NCBI RefSeq assembly: GCF_963665245.1
Contig: NZ_OY762269.1
Span: 1,116,001-1,180,000, forward strand
Source: an uncultured Paludibaculum sp.
Lineage (GTDB): Bacteria; Acidobacteriota; Terriglobia; Bryobacterales; Bryobacteraceae
Reading direction: 5' to 3'
DNA: 64,000 nt
Shown in pieces: positions 53,501 through 60,875 of this stretch. The notes beneath the pieces are model-generated. The model was not told where the DNA came from. It searched no databases and worked only from the letters and a program-made list of their open reading frames with translations. Both the position numbers and the translations under genes were made by a program. Numbering within the stretch: the first letter of the stretch is position 1; every line of letters begins with the position of its first letter.

Positions 53501-54832
53501 GCCGAGCGTGACCCGTTTGGGTTGCCCTTGGACGGCACTGGCCAGAATCAGGGGGCCCTGTGCCGACTCGGCCACGACGACGTCTCCGCTGCCGGGCGTC
53601 AGCACGCGCGCGCCCTTGAGCTTCATGTCTTTGGAGTGAATGCCGGTGGCGATGGGCTGGGCCGCGTTCCAGCGGGTGATGGCCGCGTCGTTCGTGCCCG
53701 GGCGGATGAGCAGGCTGGCCTTATCGGGCATCGCGGCCGGCGAAAACGAATCGAGAATCACCAGATCGGCGTTCACGTTCGAGGCGTACTGAGACGGCGG
53801 GTAATAGGCGGCTTCGACGCGCGCGTCGGAGCTCAACAGGGGCCGCAGCAGGTCTGGCTCGCTAGAGTAGACAGCCACGCGGAGCCGCCGCGGCGCGGGG
53901 ATCTCCAGCAGGGCGCGGTCGTCGGCCGGAAGACCGTCGCGGGCATTCAGCCGCGCTTCCAGCCAGCCGGCGGCTGTCGAGCGGAACGAGAAGTTCGACA
54001 CGGTGTCGCCGTGCGGCGGCAGGCTGACGAGTTGGTTCGACACCAGCGCCCCGCCCAGGCCGACGGTGAGCGGTACGTTGTAGGGCGTCGAGGAGTAGTT
54101 GCGGGCGGTCACCGAGGCGTTGAAGAGCGTGGCGTCATTGGCGTCGCGGCGGACTGTGACGCGGGTCAGGCCCAGATTCGCGGGGACGTCCTTTGTGCTG
54201 AGTACCCGCAGGTTCTTCGGCGGGTTCAACGACGAGTTCGGCTCAATCTTGCCGGGCCCGACATAGAGGACCTCGCCAGCGCTGCGCGCCTCCAGCCGCA
54301 TCGCCTGCTGGGCCAGGTCGAATGCCGGCTGCAGGTCGAGGGCGGAGGAGGACGGTTGAGATGCTTTGATCGCCGCTTCGACCGCGGCGTGATTGGACTC
54401 AAAGCGGGTAACGGGCGTGGCCAGGGAGTCGGCTCGCACGACCATGACGCGATCCTGCGAAGGGACGCGTTTCAGCCAGGCCAAGGCGAGGCGTTGCGAG
54501 TCGGCGCGCAACACCTGGTTTTGCAGCCAGGCGGAGTTGTCCAGCAGCAGGACGTGATCGAGGCCGGAAGTGTCGGGCCGCCCGAGGCGGGGTTGGGCGA
54601 TGGCCAGCAGCAGACAGGCGATGGCGAGCAACTGCAGCAGTAGAGACCACGGTTGGTCGACCCGCTTGCGGCGCTTCTGCTGGACGTCCTGCCGGGCGCT
54701 CTGCCAGAACCGCAGGGTGGCCACGGTATATTGGCGCCTGGCACGGATGAGCAGGTACAGCGCCACGGTGGCGGCGGATGCCGCGGCAAAGAGGGCCAGG
54801 AACTCAAGCGCGCTCAGATTGGCAAAAAACAA
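50585..54832 (-). CDS. Giant BatA-like membrane protein with several VWA regions
   Basis: 1415 residues. BatA-type N-terminus with two helices (LEFLALFAAASAATVALYLL; LLLQLLAIACLLLAIAQPRL), a degenerate VWA (LLLDNSAWLQNQ), a CARDB-like stretch, two mid-protein helices at about 580-630, a second VWA with MIDAS AVLADTSASISG, and a glutamine-amidotransferase-like segment (LFNNWDMEAIPPARKAELER) enclosing a third VWA (LIVDKSSSMEGRK, MIDAS intact). A final helix is near 1375. Probably a periplasmic or membrane scaffold in the MoxR-linked system. TTG start; 3 nt after DUF58. Confidence 0.85.
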   Translation of the reverse strand: MFFANLSALEFLALFAAASAATVALYLLIRARRQYTVATLRFWQSARQDVQQKRRKRVDQPWSLLLQLLAIACLLLAIAQPRLGRPDTSGLDHVLLLDNSAWLQNQVLRADSQRLALAWLKRVPSQDRVMVVRADSLATPVTRFESNHAAVEAAIKASQPSSSALDLQPAFDLAQQAMRLEARSAGEVLYVGPGKIEPNSSLNPPKNLRVLSTKDVPANLGLTRVTVRRDANDATLFNASVTARNYSSTPYNVPLTVGLGGALVSNQLVSLPPHGDTVSNFSFRSTAAGWLEARLNARDGLPADDRALLEIPAPRRLRVAVYSSEPDLLRPLLSSDARVEAAYYPPSQYASNVNADLVILDSFSPAAMPDKASLLIRPGTNDAAITRWNAAQPIATGIHSKDMKLKGARVLTPGSGDVVVAESAQGPLILASAVQGQPKRVTLGFHPLHADLRYELTTPLLFANLMQWFSPETFLHQEVLAATPGSISVDLNEIAPPGQIRVLDAEGASLPFTVDGRTVRFFTASPSTVRVLAPNSELMFALSLPGLGSTAWQIPAGAARGLAAPVATTPLPKEMWQILAILGALLIGLEWFLYRGKPVAPLAIALKVASLAAVALSLFQPGLPVHETKLGVAVLADTSASISGADLATESKLVTSIDDARGRHIVRVLPFARSIRMAQPQEYASGWKLRGTGGEMGRETSLESAIREASATLPAGLIPRIVLISDGKENSGSVARAAWQAKQLGIPIDTYALPGQPEPKLKLESASLPSVAFTGERFPIELTVESPSAAAGVLELFAEGKQLGSTPVTLEPGVNHLHVSAAVATPGAIDFLVTLKTPNLGELRVEQAVSLRRPRLLYLSQDASGMESHLFATLTAAQFDVVTNVVFASARFDDYQVVLFNNWDMEAIPPARKAELERFVQQGGGLMVIGGEHNIYVDKKNQPLDALDRTLPALIAPPRSPEGAAVILIVDKSSSMEGRKMELARLAAIGVVENLRPIDQVGVLIFDNSFQWAVPLRRAEDRTLIKRLIAGITPDGGTQIAPALTESYKRMLTATGAYKHIVLLTDGISEEGDSMTVSRDAANNRITISTVGLGQDVNRAYLEKVALTAKGKAYFLTDPSGLEQILLKDVMEHTGSTTVEKTIQPKVTHQAEILEGLPMDKTPALKGYVRFQAKPTAETILSITSSVSGEKDDPLLTRWQYGLGRVSVFTSDAKSRWAAAWVSWPGYDKFWGNVLRDLLPHSQPALSTLTNDSANGYLTAEYRLSPSVPAPEKLPELFAIGPDGFQAPVALERLSADHFRGKVAVGARKGLFRVRPLVESRAFPEVGLYLPEPEVTTYGNNPLLLQQLAAYTGGRFNPPAKRIFDASGPGLPASMRLWPGLLAAAILFNLLELAWRRLFPGLKWNGLRTRLARAA

Positions 54833-54835
54833 AGG

Positions 54836-55750
54836 CTATGCACTCCGCGGGGCGCGTTGCAGTTCCGCGCCGGCTTGATTCAAGGCCGTGAAAATGGCCT
54901 CTTCCAATGGGACGGATGTCGAGAAGCCGGCGTAACGTCCGCCCGAGCGCAGCGCGAGATTTTCTATGGCGCCTGCATACCGATCGAACTCTTCCGTATA
55001 AGTTTTACAGGTCTCCGCGTCCAGGGAGATCTCCAAGGACCCGCCCGATTCGGCGTCGGTCAACATCACGTCTCCCTTCAGATCGGGCGACCGGTCGGAA
55101 TCGGTCCACACCTGGACCAGCATCAGCTCGTGGCCGAAGTCGGCCAGGTACTGTAGTGGCTTCAATACTTCGGCGTCGTCGAGGAAATCGGAGATGACGA
55201 TGAGCAGCCCGGGTTTTGAGTAGGCCGAGATGAACTGCCGCACCATCTCAAAGTAAGACGTGCGGCCGCCTGGTTCGAGAGCGGATAAAAAGTCGCTGAC
55301 CGGCCCGAAGCGGTGGCGGCCGCCGGAGGCGAGGTGAGAATCGTCCAGCTTCTCGTGGAACGGCTGAATCAGAATGGAGTCGTGGCGGACGAGTCCGACA
55401 TAGGTCAGCGCGGCGGCCAAACGCCGGGCATAGTCGAACTTGGTGCCGGCGCCGGGCTCCGGGGAGGCCGTCATGGAGTAAGAGGAGTCCAGCAGCAGCC
55501 GGATGGGCGTGCGGGGCTCCACCTGGAACATTTTCAGGAAGAGTTTCTCCAGCCGCATGAAGGCGCGCCAGTTGACGGCCCGCAGGTCGTCGCCCTGGTG
55601 GAAGTTGCGGTGATCGAGGAACTCCTGGCCCGGACCGGAGTAGCGCGAGATGTTGTGGCCGCCCACCAGGCCGCGAAACGACCTTTGCCAGCGAATGGTC
55701 AGCCGCTCAAGTCGTTCCAGTAGTTGACGGTCCAGCAGGGGAGAGGCCAT
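54836..55750 (-). CDS. DUF58 domain protein
   Basis: 304 residues. The family signature RDLVGGHNISRYSGPGQEFL-like opening is present (FRGLVGGHNISRYSGPGQEF, DDLRAVNWRAFMR), followed by a VWA-type core, LLLDSSYSMTAS with MIDAS DSSYS, and VISDFLDDAEVLKPL. It is the usual partner of MoxR ATPases, thought to help assemble or regulate envelope proteins. It follows the MoxR gene by 36 nt. Confidence 0.92.
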   Translation of the reverse strand: MASPLLDRQLLERLERLTIRWQRSFRGLVGGHNISRYSGPGQEFLDHRNFHQGDDLRAVNWRAFMRLEKLFLKMFQVEPRTPIRLLLDSSYSMTASPEPGAGTKFDYARRLAAALTYVGLVRHDSILIQPFHEKLDDSHLASGGRHRFGPVSDFLSALEPGGRTSYFEMVRQFISAYSKPGLLIVISDFLDDAEVLKPLQYLADFGHELMLVQVWTDSDRSPDLKGDVMLTDAESGGSLEISLDAETCKTYTEEFDRYAGAIENLALRSGGRYAGFSTSVPLEEAIFTALNQAGAELQRAPRSA

Positions 55751-55786
55751 GGCGTTCCGATCTCAGTTTGTCGAACGGCCGCCGGC

Positions 55787-56806
55787 TCAGGTGCGCGCCG
55801 GGGTGGCCCGCGCCGTGGCGGCCTCAATGATTTCTTTCAGCAGGGTCTCGGGGGTCTGATCGTCGGCGTGGGCGTCAAAGTTTAGGATGATGCGGTGCCG
55901 CAGGACGGCCGGCGCGATGGTCTTGATGTCATCGATGGAGAGATGCGCGTGCCCGTGCATGAAGGCGTAGACGCGGCCGCATTCCACCAGCGACTGCGCC
56001 CCGCGCGGCGATGAGCCATAGCGGATGTACTTGTTGGCCAGTTCGTGAGCGTACTCGGTGCCTGGTTGCGTCGACATCACCAGACTGACCGCGTAGTCCT
56101 GTACGTGCGGAGCAACCAACACTTCGCGACAGGCGCGGCGGATCGACAAAATCGTATCTCGATCCATGACTTGGCTGAGTTCCGGCTCTTCCCGGGCGAT
56201 GGTCCGCTCGATGATGGTGTTCAGGTCCTCGCGCGTCGGGTAGAGCACCAGGATCTTCATGAGGAAGCGGTCCAACTGCGCCTCGGGCAGGGGATAGGTG
56301 CCTTCCATCTCGATGGGGTTCTGGGTGGCCATGACCAGAAACGGAGTTTCCAGATGGTGAGTGACGGCGCCGGAGGTAACCGTGCGTTCCTGCATGGCTT
56401 CGAGCAGGGCGGATTGGGTCTTGGGCGTGGCGCGATTGATTTCGTCCGCCAGGACGAGGTTCGAGAAGACGGGGCCGGGCTGGAACTTCAGCGCCTTGCC
56501 ACCCATGTCGTTGGATTCCATGATCATGCTGCCGACGATATCGGCGGGCATGAGATCGGGTGTGAACTGGATGCGGGAGTACTTCAGGTGGAGCACTCGG
56601 GCGAGGGTGCGTAGCAGGGTCGTCTTCCCCAGACCAGGCACTCCTTCCAGCAGCACATGGCCGCCGGCGAGGAGGCAGATGAGGACGCCATCCACGACGT
56701 CCTGCTGACCGACGATGACTTTGCCGATCTCTTTGCGAACGAGATCGAGCCGCGAAACGGCTTCCGGAAAGGGCGAAGAGTGAGCCACATGAACATTGTA
56801 TGGCAA
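55787..56806 (-). CDS. MoxR-family AAA+ ATPase
   Basis: 339 residues. Walker A LLEGVPGLGKTTLLRTL, Walker B VLADEINRATPKTQSALLEA, sensor 1 MATQNPIEMEGTYPLPEAQL, and arginine-finger DRFLMK. The C-terminal lid spans about 265-339. It acts as a chaperone for metal insertion or complex assembly with DUF58/VWA partners. Start is unsettled: TTG at 56806 or GTG at 56788, neither with a clear ribosome site. Head of a three-gene operon with DUF58 and the BatA-like gene. Confidence 0.93.
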   Translation of the reverse strand: MPYNVHVAHSSPFPEAVSRLDLVRKEIGKVIVGQQDVVDGVLICLLAGGHVLLEGVPGLGKTTLLRTLARVLHLKYSRIQFTPDLMPADIVGSMIMESNDMGGKALKFQPGPVFSNLVLADEINRATPKTQSALLEAMQERTVTSGAVTHHLETPFLVMATQNPIEMEGTYPLPEAQLDRFLMKILVLYPTREDLNTIIERTIAREEPELSQVMDRDTILSIRRACREVLVAPHVQDYAVSLVMSTQPGTEYAHELANKYIRYGSSPRGAQSLVECGRVYAFMHGHAHLSIDDIKTIAPAVLRHRIILNFDAHADDQTPETLLKEIIEAATARATPART

Positions 56807-56913
56807 GCCGCGGCAAAGCCGTTTCGGGAGGCCCGTGGCTGCGATGCGAATGTTACGCCTGCGGCCGGTTTGGAATATGATGTGCCTGACTTCACCTTCG
56901 GGAGGATTCCGTC

Positions 56914-57816
56914 ATGACCCGTCGCGACATTCTGCTCAGCAGCCTGGCCGCGGTGCCCGCTCCCTCCGGCCGTAAGGTCCGCTTGGGCGGACCGGTTTTC
57001 CAGAAGCCCGAGGACCCTCGCGAGCTGGCCCGCGAGCACCGCAAGTTGGGGTACGGCGCTGCTTACTGCCCGGTGGTCAAATCCGGAGACACGGCCCGGC
57101 TCCGCGCCATCGAGGCCGGCTTCGCGGCGGAGGATGTGGTCCTGGCGGAGGTGGGTGTCTGGGTGAATCTGTTGGAGGCCGACGCCGCCAAGCGCAAGGT
57201 GAACATCCAGAAGGTCACGGATGGGCTGGTGGTGGCTGACGAAACCGGTACGCGCTGCTGCGTCGATATCGTGGGGTCGTACAATCCGAAATACTGGGAC
57301 GGTCCGGACCCGCGCAATGTGACACAGGCGTGTTTTGACGCGGCCGTCGAAAATGCCCGCGCCATCATCGACGCGGTGAAGCCGAAGCGGGCCAAGTTCT
57401 CCTACGAAATGATGGGCTGGACCGTGCCGGACTCGCCCGACTCCTACCTCAAGCTCATCCGCGCCGTCGACCGCAAGGGGTTTGGGGTCCACATTGATGT
57501 CTGCAATATCATCAGCTCCCCGGCCCGCTTCTACAACAACGCGGCCGTCATCCGGGAGTGCTTCCAGAAGCTGGGCCAGTGGATTCTGTCGTGTCATGCC
57601 AAAGATCTGGAATGGGTGAAGGAGATGAACCTGCATTTCCTGGAGGTGGTGCCCGGCCGTGGCGGCATCGACTACCGTGCCTACCTCGAAGCGGTGGCCG
57701 GTCTGCCTCAGGGCGCTCCTCTCATGTTGGAGCATCTGAAGACGGCGGAGGAGTATGCGGAGGGAGCGGCTTACATACGAAAGACCGGCGCGGCGGCCGG
57801 CCTGTCATTTGCTTAG
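56914..57816 (+). CDS. Sugar phosphate isomerase/epimerase (xylose-isomerase-like TIM barrel)
   Basis: 300 residues. Metal ligands of the AP-endonuclease-2 fold are visible: Glu in KFSYEMMGW, Asp/His in GVHIDVCNI, His in ILSCHAKDLEW and Glu in LMLEHLKT. A short Tat-like start (MTRRDILLSSLAAV) hints at export or a vestigial leader. GGGAGG precedes the ATG. Substrate unknown. Divergent from MoxR. Confidence 0.85.
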   Translation: MTRRDILLSSLAAVPAPSGRKVRLGGPVFQKPEDPRELAREHRKLGYGAAYCPVVKSGDTARLRAIEAGFAAEDVVLAEVGVWVNLLEADAAKRKVNIQKVTDGLVVADETGTRCCVDIVGSYNPKYWDGPDPRNVTQACFDAAVENARAIIDAVKPKRAKFSYEMMGWTVPDSPDSYLKLIRAVDRKGFGVHIDVCNIISSPARFYNNAAVIRECFQKLGQWILSCHAKDLEWVKEMNLHFLEVVPGRGGIDYRAYLEAVAGLPQGAPLMLEHLKTAEEYAEGAAYIRKTGAAAGLSFA

Positions 57817-57834
57817 GTCCGAGAGCGGTGAGGT

Positions 57835-58284
57835 TTAGGACTCGGCGCTGAGCACGCCGGCCGAGCCGGCGGCGTTGGCGAGACAGCCCACGATGGAGGC
57901 GATCTCCGCCACGGCGAGGCGCGAGGGGCCACCCAGGCAGCGACGGGATACGGCATCCCACAGGCTCATCATGCGGAAGTCGATGCGCAGCATAAGGCGT
58001 TCGACGGTGGACAGGTGTTCTTCCACCATTGGAGCCATGCTGAGCAAATGGTTGACGATGCGGTAGTCGATATCGAGCGCCTGCCGGAACGCAGACAGGT
58101 CCAGATCGTCCGTTGAGCCTTCCAGCAGGCGCTGGATCTCCAATACCGCCAAACTCGACGCCTTGGCGACGTGCATGGCGTAATCCACCGACGTCCTGGT
58201 GCGCAGGATCAGAATACAGCTGTATCTGAACCAGTACGCAAAGAGGGCTACCGAGAAAACGATGATGACTATGCTGGCGACCAT
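57835..58284 (-). CDS. Small membrane-anchored protein of unknown function
   Basis: 149 residues: one N-terminal helix (VASIVIIVFSVALFAYWFRY) and a helical cytoplasmic part (SSLAVLEIQRLLEGSTDDLD, SMAPMVEEHLSTVERLMLRI). No motif known. Its promoter-like TTGACC-17-TACGCT and two dyads lie directly upstream, so it is probably tightly regulated. Ends 18 nt from the convergent isomerase gene. Confidence 0.7.
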   Translation of the reverse strand: MVASIVIIVFSVALFAYWFRYSCILILRTRTSVDYAMHVAKASSLAVLEIQRLLEGSTDDLDLSAFRQALDIDYRIVNHLLSMAPMVEEHLSTVERLMLRIDFRMMSLWDAVSRRCLGGPSRLAVAEIASIVGCLANAAGSAGVLSAES

Positions 58285-58311
58285 CTAAATTCGAGGCTCC
58301 GTCGGGGCCGT

Positions 58312-58393
58312 CCTATAGGATCGACCTCCATCCTATAGGCAGCGTAACATCTCAGTCCTGAGCGGTCAATGCGTACTGTACGTACTAAGTACG
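58312..58393 (-). promoter_or_regulatory. Promoter with operator-like dyads
   Basis: On minus, TTGACC (58364-58369) and TACGCT (58341-58346) are spaced 17 nt. Directly downstream, CCTATAGGAT (58312-58321) and ATCCTATAGG (58330-58339) form a 10-bp inverted repeat made of two CCTATAGG palindromes 18 bp apart. Upstream, CGTACT-A-AGTACG at 58381-58393 is another dyad next to a further CGTACT (58372-58377). Layout suggests a repressor site at the start point and an upstream activator or second repressor site. Confidence 0.5.
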
Positions 58394-58454
58394 AATCTCA
58401 GTGTATCTAGGTGGTTTTCCGGCACCTGACTTCAAGGGTGGCGAGCAATCCCCG

Positions 58455-59273
58455 CTAATGGGTCATGGAATAGATAACGTAGTTGACGCCCAACCGGATT
58501 GCTTCGGAGGAGTAACGCTCAGGATAGTCCGGGTCGTCGGCGAACTCCCAGCCATCGCCGACGTCCATATTGAAGCAGATGGCAATCTGCATGCGTCCCT
58601 GCGCGTCGCGGATGGTGCGCCAATGCGGCTCAATGCCGCCGCGCTCGATCATGTCACCATGCACGACATTGGCGCCGGGCACCCGAACGCGATTCTTCAG
58701 GTCGAAGACCGTGCGGAACGCCGGATCACCATCCTCGAGTTCTTCCGCTCGCGCGTCGGGGTTGATCTGGTGGATGCCGGCCATGAAGTTCGCCCACTCC
58801 CGCTCGTTGTGGAAGTCGTCGACCATCAGGAAGCCGCCGCGATCGAAGTACTTACGCAACCGCTCCGCCTCGGAGGGCGACAGTTCCCAATCCCCCACCG
58901 ATCCAGCGAAGACCCAGGGCAGATTGAAGATCTCGTCGCTGCCGATATCGATGATTGTCTCGATGGGCTGGATTTCAATGCGCGTGAGGCGTTGAAGAAG
59001 GGAAACAAAGATGCGATCGCCCTTATTCACGTCAATGCCCCAACGAGCATAGCGGCGGCGTCCGCGGTCCATGGGCGACCGGTACCGAAGACGACCTAGC
59101 TTGAATTCGGCCTTGCGCAGGGCATCCGGCGGATCATCCACGGGGTCCTGCATCTCCGCCTCGTAGCGGGACCAGACACGGTCGCGCATCTGCGCCAGCG
59201 CCAGCAGCGCGCCCAGCAGCAGGAGTCCCAGAAGGGCACCGGTGCGTGATCGGAGACCACACAAAGCCCGCAT
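58455..59273 (-). CDS. DUF4159 domain protein
   Basis: 272 residues: an N-terminal membrane helix (TGALLGLLLLGALLALAQ), then DUF4159 (about 55-272) with FKLGRLRYRS, GSDEIFNLPWVFAGSVGDWE, the GATase-like RLRKYFDRGGFLMVDDFHNE, and VNYVIYSMTH at the end. Usually found near MoxR/BatA modules, and one lies a few kb away here. It begins 31 nt after the reverse-transcriptase stop on the same strand, so it may be in the retron-like transcript. Confidence 0.88.
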   Translation of the reverse strand: MRALCGLRSRTGALLGLLLLGALLALAQMRDRVWSRYEAEMQDPVDDPPDALRKAEFKLGRLRYRSPMDRGRRRYARWGIDVNKGDRIFVSLLQRLTRIEIQPIETIIDIGSDEIFNLPWVFAGSVGDWELSPSEAERLRKYFDRGGFLMVDDFHNEREWANFMAGIHQINPDARAEELEDGDPAFRTVFDLKNRVRVPGANVVHGDMIERGGIEPHWRTIRDAQGRMQIAICFNMDVGDGWEFADDPDYPERYSSEAIRLGVNYVIYSMTH

Positions 59274-59304
59274 GTCTAGAGACTACCTCAGAGCCAGTCA
59301 ATCT

Positions 59305-60612
59305 TCACCAATGAATCTTGTCAAATAACAGCCGCAGCCGCTGTCCCTTCGCCGGGTGAATTGACTCGACGAAGGCGACGCGGCCGTTGAGATGGGCCCG
59401 GAAGTCGTTGACGCCGCTGAGGTTCTGGTTGGCCGGTCCGTTTCGGACACAGTTGGTGAGGATGGCCTTCAGGCGATCGAACTCGACGCGCGGCACGTTC
59501 AGGCGGACGTTGGCCACCAGCCCGGCCAGTTGCTGCCGGGTGCTGCGGGGCAGGATGCGAGTCTTGCGGTGATTGACGGCAAAGCCTTCTTCCAGCAGGA
59601 TGGCGGCGGCGTACAGGGAGAACCGGCGTACATTCACCTCGTCGTCGAAGGAGAACGCCAGATCGTCGGCATACCGTGTATAGACCGCGCCAAAATTCCG
59701 CGCGAGCCCGGTAAGCCGGCAATCGGCGCGATACATGCAGAGATTCGCCAACGCCGGCGAGGTTGGGGCGCCTTGCGGCAGATGCGGACCGTCGTGCAAG
59801 GCACGGGCCTCGGCTAGGCTGGGCGCAGCAGGCATCTGGCCCTCGGTCCGCCACACACTGCTCGGAGTGCGGTTGGTACAGAGGCCGGCCAGCAGGTCGG
59901 CGACCGTCTCGGGATAACCGAGGGTCCGGAAGGCGGCCTGGATGCGCGCCGCCGGCAGGGAAGGGAAGAAAGCCTGCAAGTCCATGCGCAGCAACACGCG
60001 CCGCCCCACGTGCGGCTCGGCGAACGTCCGAATGCAGCGCTGCCTGCAGAAACCATGCGCGGCGGCGTGGACCGGAACCAGGTTGAGGATCCCGGTGAGG
60101 ATCTGGCGCTGAATCTTCTTCAGCCGGGGCTTGGGCGCCTCGATGAGCCGGAGTCCGCCGTGTTTCTTGACGAGGACTTTGTAGACATAGTGCCCGAGTT
60201 GCGGAGTGCGAGTTCGCGGGTTCAATCCTTTGAGATCGGCGAACCAGTCCAGTTCGTCCGTACGGATACCGAGCCATTCCGCGAGGTCCCCGGCCGTGAC
60301 GATCTCCGGCAGACCCCATTGAAGGGCCGCCTTCGCGGGCAGCATGCGCTGCGGTTCGGTGAGCCAGTGCGCCACGGCCAGCTTGTGCGCGCGGCTGCGG
60401 AAGGCGTCATCGCCGAGCAGAAACCGAATGACCTCGCGCCGTCGGGGCCGGGTGCGGCCGGCGTGCAATCTCAGATAGCGGCGGGCGAGCGGACGCAACC
60501 AGAACCAGGGCCGCCCCAGGACGACCGCGGCGCGCCCGGCGATGGCGTCCGCCGTGGGTTCGCCGCTGGCAAAACAACGCGCCAATGCGGAAAGGAGTGT
60601 TGTATTCGCCAT
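59305..60612 (-). CDS. Retron-type reverse transcriptase
   Basis: 435 residues. An N-terminal extension of about 100 (helical, Arg-rich) precedes a 300-residue RT. RT motifs: LVPVHAAAHGFCRQRCIRTF, first Asp in VLLRMDLQAFFPS, LPQGAPTSPALANL, the active-site AVYTRYADDLAFSF, and GFAVNHRKTRI. The HAAAHGF wording is like Mx162-type retron RTs. Two retron-typical sites differ: NAxxH reads FAEPH, and VTG reads LAG (QQLAGLVAN). It lacks maturase or HNH domains, so it is not a group II intron. ATG at 60612 is chosen because the a2 repeat ends 12 nt before it; TTG at 60636 would be inside a2 but has AGGTGA upstream. Confidence 0.85.
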   Translation of the reverse strand: MANTTLLSALARCFASGEPTADAIAGRAAVVLGRPWFWLRPLARRYLRLHAGRTRPRRREVIRFLLGDDAFRSRAHKLAVAHWLTEPQRMLPAKAALQWGLPEIVTAGDLAEWLGIRTDELDWFADLKGLNPRTRTPQLGHYVYKVLVKKHGGLRLIEAPKPRLKKIQRQILTGILNLVPVHAAAHGFCRQRCIRTFAEPHVGRRVLLRMDLQAFFPSLPAARIQAAFRTLGYPETVADLLAGLCTNRTPSSVWRTEGQMPAAPSLAEARALHDGPHLPQGAPTSPALANLCMYRADCRLTGLARNFGAVYTRYADDLAFSFDDEVNVRRFSLYAAAILLEEGFAVNHRKTRILPRSTRQQLAGLVANVRLNVPRVEFDRLKAILTNCVRNGPANQNLSGVNDFRAHLNGRVAFVESIHPAKGQRLRLLFDKIHW

Positions 60613-60623
60613 GGCCGGGCCGT

Positions 60624-60785
60624 CCGGATGCTCCAACGAGTCTCACCTGGCGTGGGCAGAACTGCGCGATAGCGCAGCGGAGCACACGCGACGAATGCCT
60701 GGCTTTTCCCGATGCCCTGGGGTAACCCCAGAGAGGCCGAACCGAACTCGGAAAGACCGGTCCGCGCCGAGCTTGGAGCATCCGG
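60624..60785 (-). ncRNA. Candidate retron msr-msd RNA
   Basis: Read on minus. a1 CCGGATGCTCCAA (60785-60773) and a2 TTGGAGCATCCGG (60636-60624) are perfect 13-bp complements 136 nt apart. Directly after a1 is GC, giving AGC, the context of the branching G in retrons. Hairpins between: CTCGG/CCGAG (60771-60747); an 8-bp stem with loop TTA (60733-60715, core CTGGGG/CCCCAG); and a long hairpin 60689-60650 with GCGTG/CACGC outside and CTGCGC-TATC-GCGCAG inside, the msd candidate. Total 162 nt. The structure was read by eye; no folding energy or homology search was run. Confidence 0.7.
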
Positions 60786-60796
60786 CCGCCGTTCGT

Positions 60797-60825
60797 AATA
60801 TAACAAGACATCTGTCCGGGCCCAA
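60797..60825 (-). promoter_or_regulatory. Sigma-70-like promoter of the retron-like locus
   Basis: On minus, TTGGGC (60825-60820) and TATATT (60802-60797) are separated by exactly 17 nt. Transcription would start near 60790, about five bases before a1, as expected for a retron RNA. Confidence 0.6.
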
Positions 60826-60875
60826 GGCTCTGCGCGGCCGCCATTCGGTCCTATGGGCAGATAGGGTACCGTGGC

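Noticed and set aside
53405..54643. 412-residue plus-strand gene
   Set aside because: Antisense to the BatA-like gene, arginine/glutamine-rich shadow.
59305..60636. Group II intron or diversity-generating retroelement
   Set aside because: No maturase X domain or HNH in the protein, no intron domain V/VI-like sequence, and no template/variable repeat pair was seen.
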